Shown: positions 24,690-33,224, numbered from the stretch's first letter. The stretch is 64,000 bases of DNA from Rhizobium leguminosarum bv. viciae USDA 2370 (GCF_002008365.1 NZ_MRDL01000054.1:388858-452857), one strand, 5' to 3'. Translations and numbers: made by a program. Notes: generated from the letters alone by a model not told the origin.

Positions 24690-24699
24690 TGATATATCA
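24690..24699. promoter_or_regulatory. palindrome TGATATATCA upstream of the catabolic operon
   Basis: A perfect 10-bp palindrome 45 bases ahead of the dehydrogenase start. The form TGATATATCA is like operators of FCD-class GntR regulators, which commonly control hydroxyproline and amino-acid catabolic genes. No such regulator gene is in the window. Confidence 0.4.
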
Positions 24700-24743
24700 G
24701 GCTGACGACGGCAATTCTGTCTGCCGTGCGATGGGTTGATGGC

Positions 24744-25994
24744 ATGGCGGATGAGATGAAGAAGAGGGTAGCGGTCGTCGGCGCGGGCGTGATCGGCGCC
24801 TCGATCGCCTTCGAGCTGCAGCGGCGCGGCCTTGAGGTGACGCTGATCGACAAGGGCGAGCCGGGACGCGGCACCTCTTTCGGCAATATGGCGAGCATCG
24901 CGCTCGATTTTGCCGCCGGCTCCGGCCCTTCGACCTGGAAGAAGATCCCCGGCTGGCTGCTCGATCCGGAAGGCCCGGTCTGGCTGCGGCCCTCCTATGC
25001 CGCCAGGATGCTGCCCTGGTTCCTGCGCTTCCTCGCAGCCGGCCGGCCCTCGCGGCTGAGAGCGATCGAGGATGCCGGCATGAGCCTGTCCAACCGCGCG
25101 CTCGGCGATTTCAGGCAGATGCTCCAGGCGATCGGCGCACCCGAATTGATGACCGAGGAAGGTTGCCTGGCGATCTACGAGACCGAGGCGGAATTTGCCG
25201 CCGATCGCGGCCATCTCGCCATGATGCAGCGCTACGGCCTCGAATTCGAGGTTTTGAGCAACGGCGCCATCCAATATTACGAACCCACCCTGTCACCGGC
25301 GATTGCCAAAGCCGTGCTGCTTCCCGACAACAAGTCGATCCGCGACCCTTATCAACTGGTGGTGAAACTCGCCGACGCCGCCAAGGCTGCGGGCACGACC
25401 TTCGTCTCCGGCACTGTGCGGAATATCGAGCGCCGGGACGATGGCACGGCCGTCGTTCTACTCGAGGATGGCAGGCGGATCGAGGCCGGTTCGGTGGTGC
25501 TTGCCGCCGGCGTCCACACCCGTTTCCTTGCCGAAAAGCTCGGCGAGCCGATCCCGCTCGAAACCGAGCGCGGCTATCACACGCAGATCATGAAGCCCGG
25601 CATCTCCATGCGTTATTCGGTGATCTGGCCGCATCGCGCCTTCATGGTGACGCCGACGGCGGGCGGCATCCGTGTCGGCGGCAATGTCGAGCTCGCCGGT
25701 CTCGATGCCGCGCCGGATTTCCGCCGTCCGCGGGTGCTGGTGCGCCATGCCCAGCGCGCGCTGCCCGGCCTGAAGGTCGAGGAGACGACGGAATGGATGG
25801 GTCATCGTCCGGCGCTGCCCGATACGATCCCGATCATTTCGCCGTCGTCGAAAATGCCCGGCGTCTTTTATGCGACCGGCCACGGCCATCTCGGCCTGAC
25901 CTTTTCGGCAACGACAGCGCTCGTGATCGCCGATATGGTGACCGGGCTCAAACCATCCCTCGATGTGACCCCGTTCCGCATAGACCGCTATTAG
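24744..25994 (+). CDS. FAD-dependent D-amino/imino-acid dehydrogenase (DadA-like, 416 aa)
   Basis: An N-terminal Rossmann FAD-binding motif (VAVVGAGVIGASIAFEL, about residues 8-24) and the DAO fold with a C-terminal GHGHLGLTFSATTALVIAD stretch that contacts FAD. With the proline-racemase-family gene two genes downstream, oxidation of a D-hydroxyproline or related imino acid to a pyrroline carboxylate is the likely reaction. The ATG at 24744 is used; a GTG six codons earlier is possible. The following SDR gene starts 9 bases after the stop, so this is an operon. Confidence 0.88.
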   Translation: MADEMKKRVAVVGAGVIGASIAFELQRRGLEVTLIDKGEPGRGTSFGNMASIALDFAAGSGPSTWKKIPGWLLDPEGPVWLRPSYAARMLPWFLRFLAAGRPSRLRAIEDAGMSLSNRALGDFRQMLQAIGAPELMTEEGCLAIYETEAEFAADRGHLAMMQRYGLEFEVLSNGAIQYYEPTLSPAIAKAVLLPDNKSIRDPYQLVVKLADAAKAAGTTFVSGTVRNIERRDDGTAVVLLEDGRRIEAGSVVLAAGVHTRFLAEKLGEPIPLETERGYHTQIMKPGISMRYSVIWPHRAFMVTPTAGGIRVGGNVELAGLDAAPDFRRPRVLVRHAQRALPGLKVEETTEWMGHRPALPDTIPIISPSSKMPGVFYATGHGHLGLTFSATTALVIADMVTGLKPSLDVTPFRIDRY

Positions 25995-26003
25995 GAGGCC
26001 CCG

Positions 26004-26714
26004 ATGTCCGATACCAGCAAACCCGTAGCGCTGATCACCGGCGGCGGCCGCGGCATGGGCGAGGCGATCGCCCGCGAGCTCTCCGCCCAGGGCTATCAGT
26101 TGGCGCTGATGTCGCCGTCGGAAAGCTGTGAGAAGCTGGCGGCCGAACTCGGCGGCGTCGCCTCGCGCGGCGTTGCCGAAAAAGCTGAGGATCTCAAGGC
26201 GATCGTCGATCTGACGATGAAGACCTATGGCCGTATCGATGCCGTCGTCAACCTGAGCGGTCACCCGCCGAAGGGCGACCTGCTCGATATTTCAGACGAG
26301 AACTGGACGCTCGGTTCCGACATGATGATCCTGTCGCTGGTGCGCATGGCCCGCCTGGTGACGCCGGTCATGCTGAAACAGGGCAAGGGCGCCTTCGTCA
26401 ACATCACCACCTTCGCGGCCTACGAGCCGTCGCTGGTCTTCCCGGTGTCCTGCACCTATCGCGCCGCTGCCGGCGCCTTCACCAAGCTTTATTCCGATCG
26501 TTATGCGGCCGACAATATCCGCATGAACTGCTTACTGCCGGGCTATATCGACAGCCTGAACCACAAGCCCGAGACCGCCGAGAAGGTTCCGATGAAGCGC
26601 ATCGGCCATGTGGAGGAGATCGCCAAGACCGCTGCCTTCCTGCTCTCCGATGGCGCCGGATATATCACCGGCCAGAATATTCGCGTCGATGGCGGCGTCA
26701 CCCGTCACGTCTGA
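26004..26714 (+). CDS. SDR-fold protein lacking the canonical catalytic lysine (236 aa)
   Basis: The cofactor motif TGGGRGMGE (residues 12-20) and the C-terminal GYITGQNIRVDGG are those of classical short-chain dehydrogenases. The usual NNAG is NLSG, and the active-site Tyr152 is followed by RAAA, so the YxxxK lysine is replaced by Ala156. Either the enzyme uses altered chemistry or it is a non-oxidoreductase SDR. It sits between the FAD dehydrogenase and the proline-racemase-family gene, so it should act in the same pathway. AGGAGG precedes the start. Confidence 0.88.
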   Translation: MSDTSKPVALITGGGRGMGEAIARELSAQGYQLALMSPSESCEKLAAELGGVASRGVAEKAEDLKAIVDLTMKTYGRIDAVVNLSGHPPKGDLLDISDENWTLGSDMMILSLVRMARLVTPVMLKQGKGAFVNITTFAAYEPSLVFPVSCTYRAAAGAFTKLYSDRYAADNIRMNCLLPGYIDSLNHKPETAEKVPMKRIGHVEEIAKTAAFLLSDGAGYITGQNIRVDGGVTRHV

Positions 26715-26729
26715 TCTGGAGTTTTCGAT

Positions 26730-27767
26730 ATGAGATGGAAGCGCACGATCCAGTTGCTGGATGTCCACGCCGAAGGTGAGATCGGCCGCGTCGCGATCGG
26801 CGGCGTGCCGAAGATCCCGGGCGATACCATTGCCGCCCAGCTGCATTGGCTGAACACCGATCCGAAGGGTGACGAGCTTCGCCGCTTCCTTTGCCTGGAG
26901 CCGCGCGGCGCGCCGATCGGCTCGGTCAACCTGCTGCTGCCGGCACGGCACCCGGAGGCCGACGCCGCCTTCATCATCCTGCAGCCCGACCAGGCGCATG
27001 CGAGCTCCGGCTCGAACTCGATCTGCGTCACCACGGCCTTGCTCGAATCCGGCATCGTCGACATGAAGGAGCCGGAGACGATCGTCACCCTCGAAACCGC
27101 CGCCGGCCTGGTCAAGGCGACGGCAACCTGCCGCGACGGGCGCTGCGAAAAGGTCAGGCTGACCATGGTGCCCTCCTTCGTGCATGAGCTCGATGTCGCA
27201 ATCGACACGCCGCATTGGGGAAAGATCAAGGCCGACATCAGCTACGGCGGCATCTTCTATGCGCTGGTCGATGTCGGCCAGATCGGTCTGACGATCGAGA
27301 AGGCCAATGCCGCCGGCCTCGTCCAGGCCGGCATGATCCTCAAGGAGCTGATCAACCGCGACATCAAGGTCGTCCATCCCGAGATCCCGGCGATCTCAGG
27401 CGTCGCCTATGTCATGTTCCGCGATACCGAAGCCGACGGCACGGTGCGCACCTGCACCACCATGTGGCCGGGCCGCGCCGACCGCTCGCCCTGCGGCACC
27501 GGCAACTCCGCCAATCTCGCCACGCTTTATGCGCGCGGCAAGGCCAAGGTCGGCGACGTCTTCACCTCGAAATCGATCATCGGTTCCGAATTCGAGGTCG
27601 GCCTCCAGGCAGTGACCGAGGTTGCCGGCCGCCCCGCCGTCATCCCCACCATCACCGGCCGCGGCTTCACCTTCGGCCTGACCCAGGTAGCCCTCGACCC
27701 CTTTGACCCGCATCCGAACGGTTTTGCGCTGACGGATGTCTGGGGACCGTCGGCGGGAGAGATTTGA
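26730..27767 (+). CDS. proline racemase family: hydroxyproline 2-epimerase / trans-3-hydroxyproline dehydratase
   Basis: A two-lobed diaminopimelate-epimerase-like fold of 345 residues. The second catalytic motif DRSPCGTGNSA has Cys255. The first, normally MCGHG, reads SSGSNS, so the first catalytic Cys is Ser93 and the neighbouring His is Ser95. Enzymes with two Cys epimerise proline or 4-hydroxyproline; family members with one Cys replaced by Ser or Thr include trans-3-hydroxy-L-proline dehydratases and dual-activity enzymes. The upstream FAD dehydrogenase supports hydroxyproline catabolism in the cytoplasm. It is last in the three-gene operon. Confidence 0.85.
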   Translation: MRWKRTIQLLDVHAEGEIGRVAIGGVPKIPGDTIAAQLHWLNTDPKGDELRRFLCLEPRGAPIGSVNLLLPARHPEADAAFIILQPDQAHASSGSNSICVTTALLESGIVDMKEPETIVTLETAAGLVKATATCRDGRCEKVRLTMVPSFVHELDVAIDTPHWGKIKADISYGGIFYALVDVGQIGLTIEKANAAGLVQAGMILKELINRDIKVVHPEIPAISGVAYVMFRDTEADGTVRTCTTMWPGRADRSPCGTGNSANLATLYARGKAKVGDVFTSKSIIGSEFEVGLQAVTEVAGRPAVIPTITGRGFTFGLTQVALDPFDPHPNGFALTDVWGPSAGEI

Positions 27768-27826
27768 GCGTTCAGGGCGGGATGCCGGAACTGTGAGGCG
27801 GGTTCCTGACGGTTCGCGCCGATGGC

Positions 27827-27968
27827 TGCCCCTCACCCTAACCCTCTCCCCGTAAACGGGGCGAGGGGACGTGCCCTGCGACAGGCCAGTGGGGAACGGA
27901 GAGGTCGCGACATGTCCCCTTCGCCCCATTTACGGGGAGAAGGTGGCGGCAGCCGGATGAGGGGCAGC
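27827..27968. repeat. RIME-like mosaic intergenic repeat (about 140 bp)
   Basis: Begins TGCCCCTCACCCTAACC, ends GGATGAGGGGCA, and contains two palindromic modules (CCCCGTAAACGGGG and CCCCATTTACGGGG). It sits at the end of the catabolic operon, between convergent genes, as these elements usually do. Confidence 0.75.
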
Positions 27969-28017
27969 GGTGCGCTCCAACGATCCTGCGAAGCCTCCGC
28001 GACCGACTGCCTAGAGG

Positions 28018-28701
28018 TTATGCATGATCGGCGTAAGTCTGCCTGCGCTCAGCATCCCCGGTTCGAGTGTCCCAACCCAGCATGGCCAGCTCGGCCACGG
28101 CCTCCAGTTCGCCACGGGTCGCGCCGTCGCGGGCCAGGATCGACATGCCATTCTGAACGGTCTGCACGAAGCGGGCAAGCGCGTGCACGTCGGTCGAGAC
28201 CGGAATTTCGCCGGCTGATATCGCCTGGTTCAGGCGCAGCTTCAGGCGGTCGAGCGTGACGGCGCGGGCGGCTCGCACGAGTTCGCCGAGTTCCACATGG
28301 CCCTCGCTGCCGACCGAAGAGAGCGCCACCATGCAGCCGCGGGGAATATCCACGACACAGCCGGTCAGGGCAGCGGCCGAATCCATCAGAAACGACATCA
28401 CCGCTTCACGGGCCGTGCCCGCGGAGAGGAAGCCTGCCCAGACGAGCGCCTCGTTGTTGTCGCGATAGTGGCGCAACGCCTCGGCATAGAGCGCCTCCTT
28501 CGAGCCGAATGCCGCGTAAAGACTCGGCGATCCGATCCCCATCGCCTCGGTGAGGTCGGCGATCGAGGTCGCCTCGAAGCCCTTGATCCAGAACAGGCGG
28601 GTTGCCCGCGCCAAGGCTGTTTCCCGATCGAACGCCCGCGGCCGCCCGCGACTGCGGGCAGGGGTTTTATCGACTTCCGAGATCTCATCCGATTTTTGCA
28701 T
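28018..28701 (-). CDS. TetR family regulator, probably leaderless mRNA (227 aa)
   Basis: HTH at about residues 24-66 (ETALARATRLFWIKGFEATSI and ADLTEAMGIGSPSLYAAFGSKE), with a C-terminal domain containing conserved cysteines (LTGCVVDIPRGCM). It is divergent from the SDR gene at 28783, which it probably represses. There is no ribosome-binding site: a perfect TATAAT (28707-28712 on this strand) lies only 5 bases before the ATG, which implies transcription starting at or next to the start codon. Confidence 0.9.
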   Translation of the reverse strand: MQKSDEISEVDKTPARSRGRPRAFDRETALARATRLFWIKGFEATSIADLTEAMGIGSPSLYAAFGSKEALYAEALRHYRDNNEALVWAGFLSAGTAREAVMSFLMDSAAALTGCVVDIPRGCMVALSSVGSEGHVELGELVRAARAVTLDRLKLRLNQAISAGEIPVSTDVHALARFVQTVQNGMSILARDGATRGELEAVAELAMLGWDTRTGDAERRQTYADHA

Positions 28702-28706
28702 CGATC

Positions 28707-28749
28707 ATTATATAAACCCATTGACACCCCATCGCAACGTGCCTAGCTA
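28707..28749. promoter_or_regulatory. overlapping divergent promoters of the tetR and SDR genes
   Basis: Plus strand: TTGACA (28721-28726), 17 bases, TAGCTA (28744-28749), reading into the SDR gene. Minus strand: TATAAT (28707-28712) reading into tetR. TCGATCA occurs at 28701-28707 and again at 28758-28764, flanking both promoters, and is a candidate half-operator. Confidence 0.6.
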
Positions 28750-28782
28750 TTTATGTGTCGATCACTACAGAAAGAGAAGATC

Positions 28783-29523
28783 ATGACAGAACTGGCTGGA
28801 AAGCGTGCCCTGGTAACAGGCGGCTCGCGCGGCATTGGCGCCGCCATCGTATTGGCGCTTGCCGACAAAGGCGCCGATGTCGCCATCACTTATGAGCGTT
28901 CGGCCGATCGCGCCGCCGAAGTCGTCCGGGCGATCGAGCGCAAGGGCCGCAAAGCGCTTGCCATCCAGGCCGACAGCGCCGATCCGGCAGCCGTGAAGCG
29001 CTCGGTTGACGAGGCAGCCCAGGCACTTGGCGGTCTCGACATTCTCGTCAACAATGCCGCAATCGCGCTTTACGGTGCGATCGCCGACGTCAGCGTCGAG
29101 CAGATCGATGCGCTGCTGGACGTCAATGTGCGGTCGCCCTTGCTCGCTTCGCAGGCCGCGATTCCCTATCTGCAGGCGGGAGGCCGCGTCATCACGATCG
29201 GCTCGGTCGGCGCCGAACGCATCGTCGGTGATACCGGTACGGTCTATTTCATGACAAAATCCGCGCTCCACTCGTTTACCCGTGGCCTCGCGCGGGAACT
29301 CGGATCTCGCGATATCACCGTAAACCTCGTCCAGCCGGGTTCGACCGACACCGATATGAATCCCGCAGACGGCGACTTCGCCGACTTCCAGCGCGCCCTC
29401 ATCCCACTTGGCCGTTATGGCGAGCCGGAAGATGTGGCGGCCGCTGTGGCTTTCCTCGCAAGCCCTGCTGCAAGGCACATCACCGGAACCATTCTCACAG
29501 TGGATGGCGGCCTGAACACCTGA
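28783..29523 (+). CDS. short-chain dehydrogenase/reductase (246 aa)
   Basis: A classical SDR with TGGSRGIG at about residues 12-19, NNAA in place of NNAG, the active site Ser-Tyr-Lys as GSVG...YFMTK, and the C-terminal HITGTILTVDGG. It resembles 3-oxoacyl-ACP reductase-like SDRs that are often paired with TetR repressors. The start is the ATG after AGAGAAG; an upstream in-frame extension is rejected. It is divergent from and likely regulated by the TetR at 28018. Confidence 0.92.
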   Translation: MTELAGKRALVTGGSRGIGAAIVLALADKGADVAITYERSADRAAEVVRAIERKGRKALAIQADSADPAAVKRSVDEAAQALGGLDILVNNAAIALYGAIADVSVEQIDALLDVNVRSPLLASQAAIPYLQAGGRVITIGSVGAERIVGDTGTVYFMTKSALHSFTRGLARELGSRDITVNLVQPGSTDTDMNPADGDFADFQRALIPLGRYGEPEDVAAAVAFLASPAARHITGTILTVDGGLNT

Positions 29524-29591
29524 ATCGGGAGGTGTTGCTTCCGGCCCTCAAAAGACAGGGGGACCGACAGATGTCGGCCCTTCTCTCTCAC

Positions 29592-29978
29592 TTATGCATT
29601 AGCCAAACGGGGTGACGGCCAGGATCGTGTCGGAGAGCCTATGGCCGGCGTGGGGGTCGCGTGCAATGCGCGCTCCGCGTAGCTGTGCAGCAGCGCAGGG
29701 TCGTCGATCACATGTGCCGGGACGGCGTAGTAGCGGCGAACCGTCACCTCCCTGCCGGCAGCGCGGTAGCTGAACGGTTCGGAGCCATCTGCCTCGAACT
29801 CCGCGCGCATCGCTTCGTCGACGCGGAGATACAGCGTGCCCTTCATGACGAACCCGAACTGCGCGCCGTTTCGGACCAGGGCGGATCCGCCGAAGAAGCG
29901 CCTGATATCGATGCAGCCGGCTGGGGCGATCTGGCCGGCAAAGTCGAGCGCCAGCCCGCGTGTCGCCTCGCTAGTCAT
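29592..29978 (-). CDS. TfoX N-terminal domain protein (128 aa)
   Basis: The pattern LALDFAGQIAPAGCIDIRRFFGGSALVRNGAQFGFVMKGTLYLRVDE follows the TfoX/Sxy N-terminal domain, with FSYRAAGREVTVRRYYAVP as its second half. Full-length TfoX regulates competence, but single-domain versions like this occur widely without a known role. GGAG precedes the ATG at 29978, which overlaps the stop of the NTF2-like gene by 8 bases, so it is translated as part of the tetR operon. Confidence 0.82.
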   Translation of the reverse strand: MTSEATRGLALDFAGQIAPAGCIDIRRFFGGSALVRNGAQFGFVMKGTLYLRVDEAMRAEFEADGSEPFSYRAAGREVTVRRYYAVPAHVIDDPALLHSYAERALHATPTPAIGSPTRSWPSPRLANA

Positions 29979-30333
29979 GCTGCTGCTCCGCCAGAAGATC
30001 GAAGAAGCCGGTGATCGCGCCGAACCGGCCATCGGAAATCACCCCGAAACTCGTGCCGGTCTGCAAGACCCTCTCGTCTTCGTGGCGCAGTGCCCAGCGC
30101 GCCAGAGAACGATCATTATGGTGGAGAACGCTCAATATCTTGAACCGGCCTCCCGGCATGCTCTCCTTGAAGCCGGCCATATAAGCCGAGAGACCGGCGC
30201 GCCCCGCGATCGCTCCATTCGGGTCGCAATAGGTCACATCGTCCGCGAGGCAAGCCAGCATTTCCGGCTCGCGAGCGTCAGCGTCCAGCGACCAGATGGC
30301 TGCATATCGATTCCAGAGTGCCTCAGGTGTCAT
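29971..30333 (-). CDS. NTF2-like / SnoaL-like protein (120 aa)
   Basis: A cone-shaped alpha+beta fold typical of SnoaL-like proteins: LWNRYAAIWSLDADARE, LADDVTYCDPNGAIAGRAGLSAYM, and strands RFKILSVLHHNDRSLARWALRHED. Members act as small-molecule isomerases or hydrolases or bind ligands. It overlaps the upstream tetR stop by 4 bases and the downstream TfoX gene by 8 bases, so the three are tightly coupled. Substrate unknown. Confidence 0.82.
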   Translation of the reverse strand: MTPEALWNRYAAIWSLDADAREPEMLACLADDVTYCDPNGAIAGRAGLSAYMAGFKESMPGGRFKILSVLHHNDRSLARWALRHEDERVLQTGTSFGVISDGRFGAITGFFDLLAEQQHD

Positions 30334-30911
30334 GACATCGTCTCCAGTTGATTGAATTCATCTTCTATCGCCTGCCGCAGGCCGGCCTTGTCATCGCCGC
30401 CGCGAATGAGCACGAGGAGTCCCTGATAGAAGGCCAGAAGGCGGGTGGCTGTCCTGTTCGCCTTGGCTCCGTCACCGTCTCGAACGATGGTCGGCACTTC
30501 GGTCAGCCTCGAGCGGAATGTGGTACGAAGGAGGCCGAGCGCCGCTTCGACACGGGGATGCGGATTGACGCCGCCGCCGAATTCCACCGCCATATTGGTG
30601 ATCAGGCAGCCAAGGGAGCCATCGTCGGGCTCATGCAGGAGCGAGAGGAACAATTCGCGCAACCCCTGAAGCCCGCTTCCTGGCGGCGCAAACCGCTCGA
30701 TCCGTCCCCCCAGCACGGTTCGGTGGTAATGTTCGAACGCTGCGTCGAAGAGGCCGGCCTTGTCGCCGAAGGCGTGATAGATGCTTCCGCCCTTGAGCCC
30801 CGTCGCCTCCTCGAGGTCTCGGATTGATGCAGCTTGATAGCCCTGCTTGCGAAAGATGTGCATCGCCCCCGTCAGCACCGCCTGCTCATCGAATTCCCGC
30901 GTTCGGCCCAT
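30330..30911 (-). CDS. TetR family regulator (193 aa)
   Basis: The HTH region (about residues 8-50) reads AVLTGAMHIFRKQGYQAASI then RDLEEATGLKGGSIYHAFGDKA, as in the TetR group with a C-terminal YvdT-like domain. The ATG at 30911 follows GGAGT at 5 bases. The gene begins an operon with the NTF2-like and TfoX-like genes and has a perfect inverted repeat just upstream, so autoregulation of the whole operon is likely. Confidence 0.92.
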   Translation of the reverse strand: MGRTREFDEQAVLTGAMHIFRKQGYQAASIRDLEEATGLKGGSIYHAFGDKAGLFDAAFEHYHRTVLGGRIERFAPPGSGLQGLRELFLSLLHEPDDGSLGCLITNMAVEFGGGVNPHPRVEAALGLLRTTFRSRLTEVPTIVRDGDGAKANRTATRLLAFYQGLLVLIRGGDDKAGLRQAIEDEFNQLETMS

Positions 30912-30921
30912 CGTCACTCCG

Positions 30922-30959
30922 ATTCTTTATCGATTGTTCTAGAATGACCGATAAAGAAT
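30922..30959. promoter_or_regulatory. TetR operator, 11-bp perfect inverted repeat
   Basis: ATTCTTTATCG (30922-30932) and CGATAAAGAAT (30949-30959) form a perfect inverted repeat with a 16-base centre that itself contains TTCTAGAA. It begins 10 bases upstream of the tetR start codon at 30911, the expected place for autorepression. Confidence 0.75.
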
Positions 30960-31155
30960 TCAAACGCAACTGCCTCAGTGACTTTCGGCGCAAGTTCTCG
31001 CCTGGACGACCTCGGTCATCCCAAGCGCGTGGGCACCCATCGCTTAAGGTTTAGGATGATGTTTCGGTGGAATGGCCGGTCGGCCAGGTGGACGGCGCTT
31101 GTTCGACGACAGCCTCCAGCATCTCCAGGATGAATCCGACATACCGCGGCCCCCA

Positions 31156-32703
31156 TCAACCGCGTTGCAAAATTCTGGCGCTGACCTGGCCTGTGGCAAG
31201 CTTCTCGGCCGGCGCTGGCCTGCCAAGCAGATACCCTTGGCCGATGTCGCAACCCAGGTCCTGAAGCCGCTGAAGTTGGCTCTCCTCTTCGATACCCTCT
31301 GCCGTTATCGTCACGCCAAGTCCCACACCAAGAGCGATGATCGCCTTGATCACCTTGTCTTGCTTGTCATTGGTCTCGAATGAAGAGACGAAACTCCTGT
31401 CGATCTTGATCTTGTCGAACCGGTAATTGGATAGTTGTGAGAGGCTGGAATATCCTGTTCCAAAGTCGTCGAGAGCAATCTTGACCCCCGCATTCACCAG
31501 ATCGTCAAGGACGATTCGTGCCGTGACAGCGTCCTGGATGATGGCGCTCTCCGTCACCTCAAGCTCGACCCTGTGCGCCGGCAGACCGACATCGCCCAAT
31601 ATCTTGAGAATTCGCAGGCCCAGCAGTCGATCGCTCAGTTGGATCGGAGAAAGGTTGAATGACAGGACGAGCTCATTTGGCCAGGAAAGCGCATCGGTGC
31701 AGGCGTGGCGAAGCAGTTGGTCTGTCAATTCGACGATCAGACCGGCTTCCTCTGCCACAGGAATGAATTCGTTCGGTGGGATGAATTCGCCGGAGGCCGT
31801 CTTCCAGCGCGCCAGCGCCTCGAAGCCGATAATCCTATTCGTCTTCAGGTCTACGAGCGGTTGATAGTAGGGAACGATCTCGGCCTTCTTGATGGCTGCT
31901 CTCAGATCCGCTTCCACTCGAATCCGCTTTGCCAACTCGTCCTGCATCGAGGGCACGAAGGGCTTCACCAGATTGCGCCCCTGCTTTTTCGCGACATACA
32001 TCGCACAGTCCGAATGTCGAATGACTTGACTGAGGTCATCGCCGTTCTCCGGATAAAGCGCGAAGCCGACACTGGCGCCGAGGTCGACGGCGACTCCATT
32101 GAATGTGAACGGCTTGCCGATCACGGTCACTATGCGGTTCCCCAAGGTGACAAGATCGGGATTTCCAGTGCGCCGCGCCAGAACAACGAACTCGTCTCCG
32201 CCAAGGCGGAAAACGTGCTCACGGGGAAAGAGGGAAGAGAGCCGCTGGGCAACAGTCTTCAGCACCGCATCACCGTGATCGTGCCCGAGGAGATCATTGA
32301 TCTTTTTGAAGCCGTCGAGATCGATGCTGAACACGGCGTAGGTTTCTTGTGTCCTTTGATCGGTCATCGCCTGTGCGCATACGGAATCCAGAAACCTGCG
32401 GTTAGGCAGTTCGGTCAGCGTGTCGTGACAGGCTATCCAGTCTACGTTCTTTTCGGCCTGCAGCCGGCGATTGACCTCCCTCGAAAGATCCCGGATCCTC
32501 AGCGCGGAATAAATGATCCCGAGAAACCCGGAGATATTGAGGGCGAGGAGCGCGTGGTCCAGCGGATAGTCATGATGCTTTTCGATGAATCCATCCAGCC
32601 CTTCATGCCATTGGAAGAGCCAAGACAGGCAGAAGAGAAGCAGGAAGATCGCGAGCCAGGCAACGATCTCCATCTGCGGTCTGGTTGGTTGGATGCGAGG
32701 CAT
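31156..32703 (-). CDS. membrane GGDEF-EAL protein, cyclic-di-GMP turnover (515 aa)
   Basis: Two transmembrane segments (about residues 12-30 and 49-67) with a short periplasmic loop, then a GGDEF domain (about 85-250) with intact RLGGDEFVVL and an EAL domain (about 265-510) with intact GFEALARW, NLSP, ELEVTESA, DDFGTGYSSL and KIDRSF. Both diguanylate cyclase and phosphodiesterase residues are present, so it could do either; proteins of this layout often act mainly as phosphodiesterases. No recognised sensor domain. It is monocistronic. Confidence 0.95.
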   Translation of the reverse strand: MPRIQPTRPQMEIVAWLAIFLLLFCLSWLFQWHEGLDGFIEKHHDYPLDHALLALNISGFLGIIYSALRIRDLSREVNRRLQAEKNVDWIACHDTLTELPNRRFLDSVCAQAMTDQRTQETYAVFSIDLDGFKKINDLLGHDHGDAVLKTVAQRLSSLFPREHVFRLGGDEFVVLARRTGNPDLVTLGNRIVTVIGKPFTFNGVAVDLGASVGFALYPENGDDLSQVIRHSDCAMYVAKKQGRNLVKPFVPSMQDELAKRIRVEADLRAAIKKAEIVPYYQPLVDLKTNRIIGFEALARWKTASGEFIPPNEFIPVAEEAGLIVELTDQLLRHACTDALSWPNELVLSFNLSPIQLSDRLLGLRILKILGDVGLPAHRVELEVTESAIIQDAVTARIVLDDLVNAGVKIALDDFGTGYSSLSQLSNYRFDKIKIDRSFVSSFETNDKQDKVIKAIIALGVGLGVTITAEGIEEESQLQRLQDLGCDIGQGYLLGRPAPAEKLATGQVSARILQRG

Positions 32704-33224
32704 ATGAACAGGCTCCTGTTGTGTGAAGAGCCGTCATGGCCAGTTTGCTACGCTCGTATCAGCGAATGCCGACGACGGATGGCGCAACTTCACGGCATCG
32801 GCGATCCTACGCCGTGATCGAAGACCGCCTCAATTCATTCGGGCGGAATTAAGAGGGCCGGTATCGCAATGGCTGATGAAGCCGCGCAGCACCGACAAAT
32901 CCCAAAGATCGTGCGCTTGGCAGGTTAATGGTGGGTTGCCTTTACGAAGGCACGGGAGTTTCGCTGCGCACAATGGATATCTTTGCCGTAAATCGGATGA
33001 GGATTCGGTTCCTGTCCATCGGTCGCCGCAAACAGCCATTCTTTCGATCGGCTGAAGAATCCGCCGGAGGATCGGCGTCAAACCGACCGCTGACAGACCC
33101 AATACAGATAACAATTGCCAACGCGTTTACAGCTAGGCGGGAGAGAGGGAAGAAACTTCCTGGCTAGTACACGAAAGGGATCGACCCGGCCGCTGGATGG
33201 GTGCAGGGCGCATCCCAGAGCCGA
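32704..33224. other. intergenic stretch of about 520 bases without a supported gene
   Basis: Short frames exist on both strands, but none has a ribosome-binding site with protein-like composition. A small hairpin (GTGCCTTCGTAAAGGCA-like on the minus strand near 32940-32960) is the only structure noticed. Confidence 0.4.

Noticed and set aside
23135..24898. Long minus-strand frame opposite the hydrolase lipoprotein gene
   Set aside because: No ribosome-binding site or domain; the plus strand has a lipobox and catalytic motifs.
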